The notes below the pieces were generated by a model. It made no database searches. It had not been told where the DNA came from and saw only the letters and a list, made by a program, of their open reading frames with translations. DNA of 64,000 nt from contig CALXTS010000005.1 in assembly GCA_944391465.1 (NCBI GenBank), positions 1-64,000 of the forward strand, given 5' to 3'. Positions 8,565 through 17,797 of this stretch are shown piece by piece (position 1 is the stretch's first letter; the number at the start of each line of letters is the position of its first letter). A program made the translations under genes and the position numbers. Origin of the DNA: an uncultured Alphaproteobacteria bacterium. GTDB lineage: Bacteria > Pseudomonadota > Alphaproteobacteria > RF32 > CAG-239.

Positions 8565-9440
8565 TTAATTAGCAACACCAATAGCTTTTCTTAATTTTTT
8601 AATAGAATTAAGCTCAATTTGCCGAACTCTTTCTTTAGAAATATGATAAACTTTACTCAAATCGTCTAAAGTTTGCGGTTTATCATATAAACGCCGTTTA
8701 AACAAAATATCTTTTTCTCTTTTATTAAGACAAACTAAGGCTTTATTAAAAAGATTACGACGATACTGCATTGTTTCCGAATAAGCTAAAACATCTTCCT
8801 GATTAGGCTTTGTATCGGCAATAAAATCCATCCATTCGGTTCCGCTGTCGGAAGAACTATCAATAATTGTATTCAAAGAACCATCATGAGATTTTAGACG
8901 CATATTCATATCAGTAACATCTTGTACAGTTACCTCCAAAGATTTTGCAATACCATCTAAAACATTAGGAGATAATTCTCTGTCATCGGTTAAATTAAGC
9001 TGATTTTTAATTTTTCTTAAATTAAAAAACAATTTTTTCTGAGCAGCTGTTGTTCCGATTTTCACCAAAGACCAAGAATTAAGAATATATTTCTGAACAG
9101 AAGCCTTAATCCACCATAAAGCATAAGTTGAGAAACGAAAACCTTTTTCCGGTTCAAATTTCTCAACGGCATATAAAAGCCCGATATTTCCCTCAGCAAT
9201 TAACTCTGCTGTAGGCAATCCGTACCCTCGATATTTAGAAACAACCTTCACAACCAAACGCAAATGAGAGGTTACAAGAACTTTTGCAATATTTTGATTT
9301 TTCGTTTTTTGGTATTCAACCGCCATTCTGTATTCTTCATCTTGAGAAAGAATGGGATATTGCCGGATTTTTTGTAAATAACGAACCATATTTATTTCCG
9401 GCGAAAAGTCTATACCGTTAAGACCGATGGGATTCTCCAT
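8565..9440 (-). CDS. rpoH: RNA polymerase heat-shock sigma factor RpoH (sigma-32)
   Basis: This 291-residue sigma factor directs transcription of chaperone and protease genes on heat stress. It has region 2 (LVTSHLRLVVKVVSKYRG, then EGNIGLLYAVEKFEP and FSTYALWWIKASVQ) and the RpoH box QKKLFFNLRKIK at about 133-144, which separates it from RpoD and RpoS. It ends with region 4 (ISKERVRQIELNSIKKLRK). An AAAGGAG lies at good distance before the ATG. The 154-base leader contains a perfect 11-bp hairpin that may affect expression. It lies downstream of rluD on the same strand. Confidence 0.95.
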   Translation of the reverse strand: MENPIGLNGIDFSPEINMVRYLQKIRQYPILSQDEEYRMAVEYQKTKNQNIAKVLVTSHLRLVVKVVSKYRGYGLPTAELIAEGNIGLLYAVEKFEPEKGFRFSTYALWWIKASVQKYILNSWSLVKIGTTAAQKKLFFNLRKIKNQLNLTDDRELSPNVLDGIAKSLEVTVQDVTDMNMRLKSHDGSLNTIIDSSSDSGTEWMDFIADTKPNQEDVLAYSETMQYRRNLFNKALVCLNKREKDILFKRRLYDKPQTLDDLSKVYHISKERVRQIELNSIKKLRKAIGVAN

Positions 9441-9497
9441 TTTGGCACTCCTTTAAAATGTTAAAGTAAGGAAGTCCAAGTCCTAGTCCACGTTAAC

Positions 9498-9525
9498 GAC
9501 TCATGAATCTGAAAATTCATGAGTC
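9498..9525 (-). promoter_or_regulatory. Perfect hairpin in the rluD-rpoH gap
   Basis: GACTCATGAAT and ATTCATGAGTC form an 11-bp stem with a six-base loop, about 58 bases before the rpoH start. No T tract follows in either direction, so it is not a canonical terminator. It could be an RNA structure in the rpoH leader, a protein-binding palindrome, or an end-protecting hairpin after rluD. Confidence 0.5.
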
Positions 9526-9594
9526 AGACTCTTACATTAAAAAAAGAAATCCACAACCTATACTTTAGTTCTATTTTTTCAAGGAAAAAAAGAC

Positions 9595-10581
9595 TTACAA
9601 AAGATCTGCTTTTTCAATCAACTCATTGAAATCCCTTGGCAAATCAGAATCGAACTGCAAAAATATTTTTTTTCTCGGATGTATAAAACCCAAAGATTTA
9701 GCATGTAACGCTTGCCTTGGAAAATGATTAATAAAATCTTTTAAATCACAATCAACAGAAGAAGAAACAATCTTTTTGCTCTTTTCGTATAACTGATCAC
9801 CAACCAAATTACACCCCTGAGAACTCAGGTGAACTCTGATTTGATGCGTTCGTCCCGTCTCTAAATTACACTTTACCAAACTCAAAAAATTTTTAAAAAC
9901 TTTAATCGTTTTGTAATTTGTTATGGCTTCCTTACCATTTTTACGAACAACAGCCATTTTCTTCCGATTATATGGACTTCTGCCGATAAGCGATTCTATT
10001 CGCCCTTCAAGAGGATTTAAAACCCCAAACACCATAGCCCAATAAGTTCTTTCAATTGAATGTTCGGCAAACTGAGCGCATAAACTTTTATGTGTCATAT
10101 CATTTTTGGCAACCACCAATAAGCCGGATGTATCTTTATCTATTCGATGAACAATCCCCGGACGTTTTACACCTCCGATTCCCGACAAGTTTCCTCGACA
10201 ATGAAACAACAATGCATTGACAAGTGTTCCATGATAAGCCCCCGGAGCCGGATGAACGGTCATTCCTGCAGGTTTGTTTACAACTAAAAGATCTTCATCC
10301 TCATAAACAATGTCTAAAGGAATATCTTCTGGTTCCGGATTTGCATCTTCCGGCTCTGGAATAAACAATTGGAACTCTTCATTTTCCTTAACTTTATAAG
10401 AAGAATCGTTAATAATTTCACCATCTTTAGTTATGCAATCATCCTTAAGCAATCTTTGAATTTGCGAACGAGAAACCTCTGGAAAACTCACAGACAAAAA
10501 CTTATCGATTCTCCAGCCGTTATAACTTTTATTAACTATTGCTATGTTATTATTCTCAGTATCAGCCATATTATTCTTCAA
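9595..10581 (-). CDS. rluD: 23S rRNA pseudouridine synthase, RluA/RluD family
   Basis: This 328-residue enzyme isomerises uridine to pseudouridine in 23S rRNA; RluD sites in helix 69 are the likely target. An N-terminal S4 RNA-binding domain (WRIDKFLSVSFPEVSRSQIQRLLK) precedes the catalytic domain, with HRIDKDTSGLLVVAKN carrying the catalytic Asp near residue 150. ETGRTHQIRVHLSSQG and a C-terminal RQALHAKSLGF complete the family pattern. RluD rather than RluC is chosen from length and the nearby rpoH, as in other alphaproteobacteria. The ATG at 10581 or another four codons later are both possible. It is divergent from the gene at 10636. Confidence 0.9.
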   Translation of the reverse strand: MKNNMADTENNNIAIVNKSYNGWRIDKFLSVSFPEVSRSQIQRLLKDDCITKDGEIINDSSYKVKENEEFQLFIPEPEDANPEPEDIPLDIVYEDEDLLVVNKPAGMTVHPAPGAYHGTLVNALLFHCRGNLSGIGGVKRPGIVHRIDKDTSGLLVVAKNDMTHKSLCAQFAEHSIERTYWAMVFGVLNPLEGRIESLIGRSPYNRKKMAVVRKNGKEAITNYKTIKVFKNFLSLVKCNLETGRTHQIRVHLSSQGCNLVGDQLYEKSKKIVSSSVDCDLKDFINHFPRQALHAKSLGFIHPRKKIFLQFDSDLPRDFNELIEKADLL

Positions 10582-10635
10582 AAGTTGATATAGGACATAA
10601 TACGGTTAAAAAGATAACTTTCAAGAGAGATAAGC

Positions 10636-10920
10636 ATGGAAAAACTGAAAATCGTAAAAATCATTGTCTGTTTGCTCACCTTTTTATTGGTTTTAGGAAC
10701 ATTAGCATTACTGGGAACAATCTATAAAAAAACCAGAAAAAATATACCGACACATGAAATTAACTATACATTATCTCAACCGAAAGGATCCGAAATATCA
10801 CAATACAGCATCCACAACGGACAACTTTATATGCTGATAAAACACGGAGGATTATCTGATAGAATTATTATCTATAATCCTGAACAAGCAACAGTAACCG
10901 GAACAATCCAATTAAACTAG
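10636..10920 (+). CDS. Small membrane-anchored protein, DUF6476-like
   Basis: This 94-residue protein has one N-terminal membrane helix (about residues 5-28) and a short extracytoplasmic beta-rich domain ending ...IIIYNPEQATVTGTIQLN. Size, topology and position next to rluD and rpoH resemble the alphaproteobacterial DUF6476 proteins, but I assign this only tentatively. An AGAGAG ribosome binding site precedes the ATG. It is nine bases ahead of the next gene, so they are probably co-transcribed. Confidence 0.65.
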   Translation: MEKLKIVKIIVCLLTFLLVLGTLALLGTIYKKTRKNIPTHEINYTLSQPKGSEISQYSIHNGQLYMLIKHGGLSDRIIIYNPEQATVTGTIQLN

Positions 10921-10929
10921 GAAAACTTT

Positions 10930-11886
10930 ATGCTTGAAGAAGAATTTAACCTTGAAAATGAACTTTTGGAAACTGATTTTTCCAGCTTAATGTTAACAGA
11001 TGATGTGGTAGAAACGGAAAAAGAAAGCTCTAAAACAGAAAATGCGGATTCAGATGATGAATTTAACCGCATGCTTGATGATTTTATCAACGCACAAATA
11101 GAAAATGCTCAAGATAAGGCTAATGAAGAACTTGAATTAATAAAAAACAATAAACCGTCACCTTCAGCATTAAAAAACAATAACGAAATAAGTGAAATTT
11201 TATTTGAAGAAGAACAGCGTCTCTATGATGCATATGTCAACTTTACGAATGCCGTAAATGCTATGGTCGAACAACAAACAGAATTTGACGCGCCCTTTTT
11301 CAGTTTTGAGGCTAAACAATTATATCCGCGTTTTCGTCCATCCAGAGGACGCCTTTTAAACTTGGATATCCTTGCAGGATGGGATTTTTTGCTCAAAGCA
11401 CAACCCGTACGTCTCTCAAGCCTTCCGCCCAAAGCAAGCGACGAACAACTTTTAAGTTTTGCCGAAAAATGTACGGATGAAAACTTACAATTGGCTATAA
11501 TTTCCTATGTTGAGATTTTGATTGAGATGGAAGGATGCGAAATCAGCTACAACCTAAGAAAAGCCAAGCACGACAAAAAGAAACTGGAAAAACAAATATA
11601 TAAAGAACATCTGGAACGTAAAGAAAAAATCAAAAAATATATTGAAGCCATTCAAGCAAAAAACTTTCCGGTAGATGCAGAACGTTTGGTAAACAATTAT
11701 TTCAAGACCGCCAAAAAAGACCCTGAAGGAGCGCGTAAAATTTTAGAAAACAACCCGGCGACATATGCTCCGATTCAAATAGAAAAGATACAGCCACGCT
11801 TTTTTGGAATGATAAAACCCAAACCCGAAGATGGTATCCGAGTCAATAAAGAACTGGGAGAATTTTTCAAAAAATTAAAAATCTGA
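10930..11886 (+). CDS. Acidic cytoplasmic protein, unknown function
   Basis: This 318-residue protein has no signal peptide or membrane segment. The first 100 residues are very acidic and probably disordered. A helical region with an internal charged coil follows (about residues 185-235, KAKHDKKKLEKQIYKEHLE), ending in a short conserved-looking tail (PKPEDGIRVNKELGEFFKK). I recognise no family. It starts AGGAAAACTTT before its ATG and lies just upstream of the coupling-protein operon, though a possible promoter at 11903 may separate them. It could be a cytosolic partner of that system or an unrelated neighbour of rluD. Confidence 0.62.
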   Translation: MLEEEFNLENELLETDFSSLMLTDDVVETEKESSKTENADSDDEFNRMLDDFINAQIENAQDKANEELELIKNNKPSPSALKNNNEISEILFEEEQRLYDAYVNFTNAVNAMVEQQTEFDAPFFSFEAKQLYPRFRPSRGRLLNLDILAGWDFLLKAQPVRLSSLPPKASDEQLLSFAEKCTDENLQLAIISYVEILIEMEGCEISYNLRKAKHDKKKLEKQIYKEHLERKEKIKKYIEAIQAKNFPVDAERLVNNYFKTAKKDPEGARKILENNPATYAPIQIEKIQPRFFGMIKPKPEDGIRVNKELGEFFKKLKI

Positions 11887-11902
11887 CACAAGTACAAAAA
11901 TA

Positions 11903-11931
11903 TAGACAAAAACAAAAAACAATGCTAAAAT
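11903..11931 (+). promoter_or_regulatory. Putative promoter of the VirD4/toxin operon
   Basis: TAGACA and TAAAAT are spaced by 17 bases in the 85-base gap before the gene at 11972. That is the only gap in this run long enough to hold a promoter, apart from the 61 bases before 14301. Confidence 0.4.
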
Positions 11932-11971
11932 ACAATTAATTATCAAATAAACAAACAAAAAGGTAATCATC

Positions 11972-13750
11972 ATGAGTGTTGCAGAACGTTTAAGAAATGA
12001 TGTTGATGAAAGAAGAATAATAAAACCGGAAAACCGAGACTCATCTCGTCATACATACGGTGCAAGCACTCCTCCGACACCGCCTCCCGCACCTGGTACT
12101 GTTGTTATAAATGCCGCAGGTAATGATGATGATGAAAAAAACAAAGAAAAAGAAAAAATAAAAACCATCAGTGATAAAAACATCAGAAAACTTTTTGACC
12201 CAGACTATGATCCGACGGCTCCTGATGACGACGATGCCAAAGTCGGAGAAGTTGGCACGACTGATGATAAAGATCAAAAAACCGACGTTAACACAGATCC
12301 GATAAAGATTCAAAGCGGCGACTTCATAAAATTTTTAATGGAAGATGTCGTCTTAAATGGTTTTGCCGGATGGATAGGCGGAAAAGCAGCCGGTGCCGTA
12401 GGAGCCATCACTTACAATGTTGCTGAATGGACATATCACAAAACCATGAGAGACCCATATCGCTGGCTCGGTAAAAAATATCATGAGTATAAAGAAAAAA
12501 GAGAGAAAGAACGCGTTGAAGAACTAAAAAAAGCGGCCAAAACTTGGACCGAAGAAAATGATTTAAAGCCTCATGAAAACGATAGCGAACGAGCAAAATT
12601 CGTAAAGAAAATGCTCCGTCGCCACAACGCCAATCTGGAACAAATTGAAGGTTTATCATCGCAATACAGTATAGATTTTCTCATCAAAAACATTGAAGAG
12701 GGAAAACTTGAGCAAGTCAAATTTGAAAGACTTAGTCCGGAATTAAATAAAGCACTCAAAGATCGTTTAAATATGTTAAAAGAAGCGGCTCCGGAAGAAA
12801 GAGAGGCTCAACTCAACTACTTAAGAGAAAACTTAAAAGAGGCTCTCCTGCAAGAACAGCAAATTGCTTGCTTAGCTTCAGCATACGCCGCTACAAGAAT
12901 GATGCATGAAAAGAACAAAAATCCGGATTATAACGCTCATGCCTCAGACGGACAGTTGTCACAAGAATATGAACTTTATTACTTAAACGCGCGCGCTAAA
13001 ATTCTGGAGCAAATGAGAAACCCTAATTTCAGCATGGATAAAACCATTGACAGCTTTAATTCAATGTTTGAAACGGAATTTAACAATCACAAGAAGTTAG
13101 ATCAAATAGAAAAAAGCAACAGTAGTGAAGTTTTCGAAGTTAAAAACCCCAAGTTAACCGAAGCAATAAATAATCACACTTACGGTTCTGGAGGAGATAT
13201 TGATGAAGAATTAAAATCTGCAAATGAAACTTGTGAAAGTCTGGCGCAAGAACTTGCAGAAATAAAAAGACAAAGGGATAATCTTGCAAAATTCAAAAAA
13301 AATCTCCAAAAAGGAATCCCTTTACATACGGCTATCAGAATAAATGATAATGAAAGAAACACTGTTCAGTCAGATAAAGTTTCTCAAACCTCGTTCCAAA
13401 ACGGGCAAGGAGAAAAAGTCTCTTTGAGCACAACAGATAACAAATCCATAAACATAACCGCTAAAGATAAAGAGGGAAAACCTAAAATACCTTCAATAAC
13501 AGATTTTGAAACGGTGTTTAATGGATTGAAAAACAAAAGAAGTGAGTTTGAAATCGGCAACATTGTCAATGATGAATTTAAGGCAAGAATGATAATTGCC
13601 GCAGCAAACACCGGCATAAAAATCACCAACCTTGAGACAAGAGGAGCCGTCAATCATGCTATGCTAAGTCAAGAAACCAAAAAAGCACTTCAACAAAAAA
13701 ACATTGTTTTGCCACAAAAACAAACTCAAGAAAGGACGCAAGACCGCTAA
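11972..13750 (+). CDS. Large coiled, proline/aspartate-rich protein with possible LPD-like C-terminus
   Basis: This 592-residue protein has a proline-rich then acidic disordered N-terminus (residues 1-110) and a short glycine-rich hydrophobic stretch near 127-150 (GFAGWIGGKAAGAVGA) that might touch the membrane. Long charged helices follow, and a C-terminal domain at about 500-560. There, TDFETVFNG, NDEFKARMIIAAANTGIKI and the spacing resemble the small LPD domains found attached to relaxases and other conjugation proteins. That likeness is weak and untested. AAAAGG lies before the ATG. It is directly followed, with no gap, by two membrane genes and the VirD4-type ATPase, so a role in that secretion or DNA-transfer locus is likely. 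Confidence 0.6.
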   Translation: MSVAERLRNDVDERRIIKPENRDSSRHTYGASTPPTPPPAPGTVVINAAGNDDDEKNKEKEKIKTISDKNIRKLFDPDYDPTAPDDDDAKVGEVGTTDDKDQKTDVNTDPIKIQSGDFIKFLMEDVVLNGFAGWIGGKAAGAVGAITYNVAEWTYHKTMRDPYRWLGKKYHEYKEKREKERVEELKKAAKTWTEENDLKPHENDSERAKFVKKMLRRHNANLEQIEGLSSQYSIDFLIKNIEEGKLEQVKFERLSPELNKALKDRLNMLKEAAPEEREAQLNYLRENLKEALLQEQQIACLASAYAATRMMHEKNKNPDYNAHASDGQLSQEYELYYLNARAKILEQMRNPNFSMDKTIDSFNSMFETEFNNHKKLDQIEKSNSSEVFEVKNPKLTEAINNHTYGSGGDIDEELKSANETCESLAQELAEIKRQRDNLAKFKKNLQKGIPLHTAIRINDNERNTVQSDKVSQTSFQNGQGEKVSLSTTDNKSINITAKDKEGKPKIPSITDFETVFNGLKNKRSEFEIGNIVNDEFKARMIIAAANTGIKITNLETRGAVNHAMLSQETKKALQQKNIVLPQKQTQERTQDR

Positions 13751-14239
13751 ATGTTAAAAAAATTTTTTCACCTGATTCGGTTTCTTTTAATCGGTACCAT
13801 TTGGACTTTAGTCTTTTTGGTACTTTCTAGTCTTATAATGTATCAAGCATGGAATTTTGATATTTTTAATTTTGACGACTGGCAAACCATAGAAAGATTT
13901 TGGAATTCCGGCGGAACAATAAAAATAGCAAGAGATTATGCTTTTATCGGAAGTATAATTTTAATACCGATTTTATGGATATGGATATTATACAAATTAA
14001 ACAAAATAAACTGGCTTGATATTATTTTAGCTCCCGTTCATTCATACAATGCATGGATAATCAGACGCTACGGCAGTGATTCAAAAAGGATTGTTTTAAA
14101 AAATATCAAATCGAGTCAAGATAATATTGAGTTTATAAAACAACAGTTGGAATCCATTAAACCGGAAAAACCCAGAGAGGTCGTCAACATTCGCGAGGAG
14201 ATTCAAAAAAAGATTGAATCAGAAACAACAAAGTACTAA
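13751..14239 (+). CDS. Membrane protein sharing its domain with the 14301 product
   Basis: This 162-residue protein has two membrane helices (about residues 8-33 and 72-95), a W-rich loop between them and a basic/charged cytoplasmic tail. Its first 115 residues line up with the N-terminus of the 14301 product: LIR....G..W at the first helix, FDI in the loop, W.SG..I..A..(Y/W)AFI before the second helix, and P.W after it. The two are therefore tandem paralogues in the membrane part. The ATG follows the previous stop with no spacer. I infer that it forms part of an inner-membrane complex with the VirD4-type ATPase. Confidence 0.65.
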   Translation: MLKKFFHLIRFLLIGTIWTLVFLVLSSLIMYQAWNFDIFNFDDWQTIERFWNSGGTIKIARDYAFIGSIILIPILWIWILYKLNKINWLDIILAPVHSYNAWIIRRYGSDSKRIVLKNIKSSQDNIEFIKQQLESIKPEKPREVVNIREEIQKKIESETTKY

Positions 14240-14300
14240 TAAACACTTATTAACCAAATTTATGTTAGAATATGCATAAAAATAAGTCTTGGAGAGAATT

Positions 14301-15545
14301 TTGAAACCACTGTTAATATTGATACGCATAATATTCGTCGGTATCTTCTGGAGTATTTTCTTCTTTGAAGGTATTCGCGTTATTTTGCTTACTAACTGGC
14401 ATTTTGACATTCTCCGTCAAGCGCACTGGTTATATGCCTGGAATTTATGGTTATCCGGTTGGGTAATTGATGATGCCAAAGAATGGGCGTTTATTTTAAT
14501 TGTATTATCGTTTATTCCGCTGTGGCTGACAGGCTGGGCGGCTTTGAGCATGGTAAAATATGGAAAAATATTTGAATTTATTCTTTACCTACCGCTCAAA
14601 ATCTTCAATAAGCTATTTGAAAAACAAGTTAAAAAAATTGCAGATACCGCAAGCGTAAAACTTGTAAAAAAGAAAAAATCTTATAAAGAGATACGTCCTA
14701 AGAGTATTCGCCCTCCGGTTGAAGAAAGCTCATACATGGGTGGAGCAACCTCCTCTCATAACAAATCCGGCTTATCTTCAGCCCCGACACACTCCATAAC
14801 GCCATCTTCACCCAAACCGATAGCGCCAACCGAAAACAAGCCCAAAGAATTTGATCATTCTTTGTTTAATATTGATGACGGGACGGATTTTGACTTTGAT
14901 TTGTTTGATGATAACATCATGGCCTCTCCGCCATCATCTCCCAAACCATCTAAAGAGCCGGCGCACACGCCTCCGGCTAAAGAAACAAACAACAAAAAAG
15001 AAAACAAACCCTCAGAAGCATCGTCAACCAACACCAAACGACCTGTTTCTAATTCAACTCTTGAAGTTATTAAGCAAAAAGGTTATGAGGTTATCACAGC
15101 TGCAACTATCAAAAACACGCTTATTGACTTCATCGGTGTTTCTGATAAGCAAATCTGTCTATGTTTAACCGATAAAGAACCGGGAGATTGGCTTGCCGAT
15201 GAAGAACGTTTTAACGATGAAGAGCCGCTTTGGTTTTCAGAAAGTTCTCACCGAATTTCGCCGGTCAGAAAAATTGATGTTGCCCGCAACTATCTTAAAG
15301 ATAAATTAACCGAAAACGGACTAGACTATAAGATAGAAGCCTATGTAATCGAACAAATCGGAAACATTATAAATGCAGAAGATATGTTTGAAATCTGGAA
15401 TGAAATGAACATCAAAGTAACCAGAATCGACAGGGGAACCCCTAAAGAGATAAACCTTTTTGCCAAAACCCTTGAAGAAGCATCTGGAAAAGCCACTAAA
15501 GAAGATTTTGAAAAATTAAAAAAACTAATCCGCAACTTAGCATAA
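14301..15545 (+). CDS. Two-helix membrane protein with cytoplasmic C-terminal domain
   Basis: About 414 residues. The N-terminal membrane domain (helices at about 5-28 and 60-85) is paralogous to the preceding gene. A proline/serine-rich acidic linker of about 130 residues follows, with repeated DFD-type motifs. A folded C-terminal domain begins at about 250 (VIKQKGYEVITAATIKNTLIDFIG) and ends in charged helices. I choose TTG 14301 because GGAGAG lies six bases before it, while a TTG at 14289 overlaps that site. The layout, membrane anchor plus cytoplasmic domain next to a coupling ATPase, recalls DotM beside DotL, but I see no sequence proof. Confidence 0.65.
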   Translation: MKPLLILIRIIFVGIFWSIFFFEGIRVILLTNWHFDILRQAHWLYAWNLWLSGWVIDDAKEWAFILIVLSFIPLWLTGWAALSMVKYGKIFEFILYLPLKIFNKLFEKQVKKIADTASVKLVKKKKSYKEIRPKSIRPPVEESSYMGGATSSHNKSGLSSAPTHSITPSSPKPIAPTENKPKEFDHSLFNIDDGTDFDFDLFDDNIMASPPSSPKPSKEPAHTPPAKETNNKKENKPSEASSTNTKRPVSNSTLEVIKQKGYEVITAATIKNTLIDFIGVSDKQICLCLTDKEPGDWLADEERFNDEEPLWFSESSHRISPVRKIDVARNYLKDKLTENGLDYKIEAYVIEQIGNIINAEDMFEIWNEMNIKVTRIDRGTPKEINLFAKTLEEASGKATKEDFEKLKKLIRNLA

Positions 15546-15563
15546 TTTAACAGGATAAAGAAA

Positions 15564-17786
15564 TTGAGTAAACGTGGAGAAGAATGGGAAGAATATGATA
15601 ATGCCGTCAAATGGATGGTTATAACCTTTCTTATCGCTATCAGCGTCACAATTATACTTGCGTTAATCTCAATGCCGTTGGGATATTTATTGGGAACCGG
15701 AATCTCCAAAGATTCTCTTTCCGATGTTGGAAAATACTTTTCGCTTGTCTTTAATAAAAGCGGATATCTTTTCTCCAGATACTGGAGATGGATGCGTCAA
15801 CTTTCAACTTATCAGGGAGAGTTTTCGTTTAGTTTATGGATACCGATACTTCCTTTTTTAAGTTTTCCGATAATTCTTATTACTGGCATTATCAGCAATC
15901 CTTATCACTTTCAGTCTAACATCCACGGTTCAGCACGAATTGCCGAATTAGGTGATATAAAAAAGATGGAACTTTTAGGGTTCGATGGCTTTTGCCAAGT
16001 TGTAGGAAAATTTAACGGAAAATTGCTTTTATTAAAAGAAACGCTTTCAACCTTATGTTGCGCACCTCCGGGAACCGGTAAAACGGCAGGCGTTGTTGTT
16101 CCTACTATATTTAACTCTCCCGGATTAAGTATCATCGTAAACGACCCCAAACCGGAGTTGTGTTATCAAACATCCGGTGCGCGAGCAAAAGTCGGCCCCG
16201 TATTTATCATCAACTGGGGTATGGAAGATAACCCGGAAGAAGGAATTTATTATCCAAGTTGGAATCCACTGTCTCCGGGAGCTGTTCCTGCCCCCGGACC
16301 GGCTCGCGATATGTACATAGATTCCATGTGTAACGTTTTGGTAGAAGATCCAAAAGGTGGAGCAGATCCGCACTGGTCACAAACCGGACGAGCAGCATTA
16401 ACGGGCTTTATACATTTCATCGTTTCAAAATGCGAAAAAGCCAGAGCCAATGACTATTTCATCGGCCGCATTTATGAAGGAAAATTAGATGAAGAAGATA
16501 AAAAAGTCCTTGAAGGCTATTACCTCGAAATGCATGACCCGATGTCCTCTCGAGCGGTTCAAAATCTGCGAACAAACAACTTAAATATAGATAACTATCT
16601 TCCTATCGGAACATGGGCGCTTCTACCGGAAAAATGGATTGGAAGAGAGTCTTGTATTGCCATGATTTTGGAATGGATTACAGAAGCTCAAATCAAACAA
16701 TCACAAGAAATTAAACGACGCCTAGAAGAAGGTGACCAAATGGCTGCTATGGCAGACCCCATGCGAGACTTGTTGGAAGCAGCCATTGAAGAAGCTCGAA
16801 AATTTGGCTATTCAGCCCGATGCATCGTAGAATTAAGCCAATTAAGCTCCATGCCGGATAAAGAAAGAGGTTCCGTACTCTCCACCGCTTTTTCTGGTAT
16901 TGGTATCTTTAAAAACTCTGCCGTTGTTGCGCGTACCAGTTTCAGCGATATCAGCTTTAAAGATTTAAGAGGATTAAAAGACCCGATTACCGGAGAATTC
17001 AAACCTATTTCGGTTTATCTCTCGGTAAACCAAGTTGATGCCAGAGCGTTAAGCGTTATTTCAGGAACCTTCATTGACTTAATGTCATCTTACCTGATTG
17101 CCAACCCGCCTAAATTTAAAAATCCGACAGACGGACAAATGGGTCCCTTCCCTTGCCTGTTTGTTATGGACGAGTTTCCGACCATGCCTAAATTAAAAGC
17201 CGTTATTGACGGTCCGGCGGTTGGACGCGGACAAAAAGTTTCATACCTTCTGATTGGACAAGATTTAGGACAAATCTCCGGTAAATACGGAAAAGATGAC
17301 CTTGAAACCGTAATTTCAACCACGGCATGCAAAATCATCTTATCACAAAACAACGAACAAACAGCTCAGCGTTTTTCAAAGATGATTGGAAACAAAACCG
17401 TACAAACCACCTCATTTTCAAAAAATGAAGGTATCAGCTTGAGCAAAGGAGCTAATCCTTTCGCTAAAAATGTTAGCTACCAACTTCAAGGTGTTTCGGC
17501 AATCTCGGCAACCCAATTGCTCAGCCTTCCGATGCTCAAACAAGTTGTCTTAATGCAAGGATATATCGACCGCCCGATTATGGCGGATTCGCCTCGTTGG
17601 TATCTTGATAACAAAATGAAAGCCTTACGCAACCTGCCTCCGGCACCAAATGTTCCTGATTGGATTGTCGCACAAAGAGAAGACATTAACGACGATATGT
17701 TAGCAAAACTCGGCATAGACTATGATCCAAATGAAGATGATAGCACCGAAGATGGTGAATTTGACGAAGAAAACGCAACCAACTAA
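15564..17786 (+). CDS. VirD4/TraG-type type IV secretion coupling ATPase
   Basis: This 740-residue protein starts at TTG with an AGGA eight bases upstream. Two N-terminal membrane helices (about residues 17-42 and 90-112) are followed by HGSARIAELGDI, the usual VirD4 entry motif, then Walker A CAPPGTGKTAG at 166-176. Next come IVNDPKPELCYQTSGAR, the SWNPLSPG motif and Walker B CLFVMDEFPTM at 531-541. The coupling helices end with an acidic tail (PNEDDSTEDGEFDEEN). VirD4 ATPases bring DNA or protein substrates to a type IV secretion channel. No virB genes are in the window. Gene order ties it to the HNH nuclease that starts 11 bases downstream. Confidence 0.93.
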   Translation: MSKRGEEWEEYDNAVKWMVITFLIAISVTIILALISMPLGYLLGTGISKDSLSDVGKYFSLVFNKSGYLFSRYWRWMRQLSTYQGEFSFSLWIPILPFLSFPIILITGIISNPYHFQSNIHGSARIAELGDIKKMELLGFDGFCQVVGKFNGKLLLLKETLSTLCCAPPGTGKTAGVVVPTIFNSPGLSIIVNDPKPELCYQTSGARAKVGPVFIINWGMEDNPEEGIYYPSWNPLSPGAVPAPGPARDMYIDSMCNVLVEDPKGGADPHWSQTGRAALTGFIHFIVSKCEKARANDYFIGRIYEGKLDEEDKKVLEGYYLEMHDPMSSRAVQNLRTNNLNIDNYLPIGTWALLPEKWIGRESCIAMILEWITEAQIKQSQEIKRRLEEGDQMAAMADPMRDLLEAAIEEARKFGYSARCIVELSQLSSMPDKERGSVLSTAFSGIGIFKNSAVVARTSFSDISFKDLRGLKDPITGEFKPISVYLSVNQVDARALSVISGTFIDLMSSYLIANPPKFKNPTDGQMGPFPCLFVMDEFPTMPKLKAVIDGPAVGRGQKVSYLLIGQDLGQISGKYGKDDLETVISTTACKIILSQNNEQTAQRFSKMIGNKTVQTTSFSKNEGISLSKGANPFAKNVSYQLQGVSAISATQLLSLPMLKQVVLMQGYIDRPIMADSPRWYLDNKMKALRNLPPAPNVPDWIVAQREDINDDMLAKLGIDYDPNEDDSTEDGEFDEENATN

Positions 17787-17797
17787 AGAGATAAGTA

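Noticed and set aside
9498..9525. Rho-independent terminator of rluD
   Set aside because: The stem is perfect but AT-rich and no T run follows it on the minus strand.
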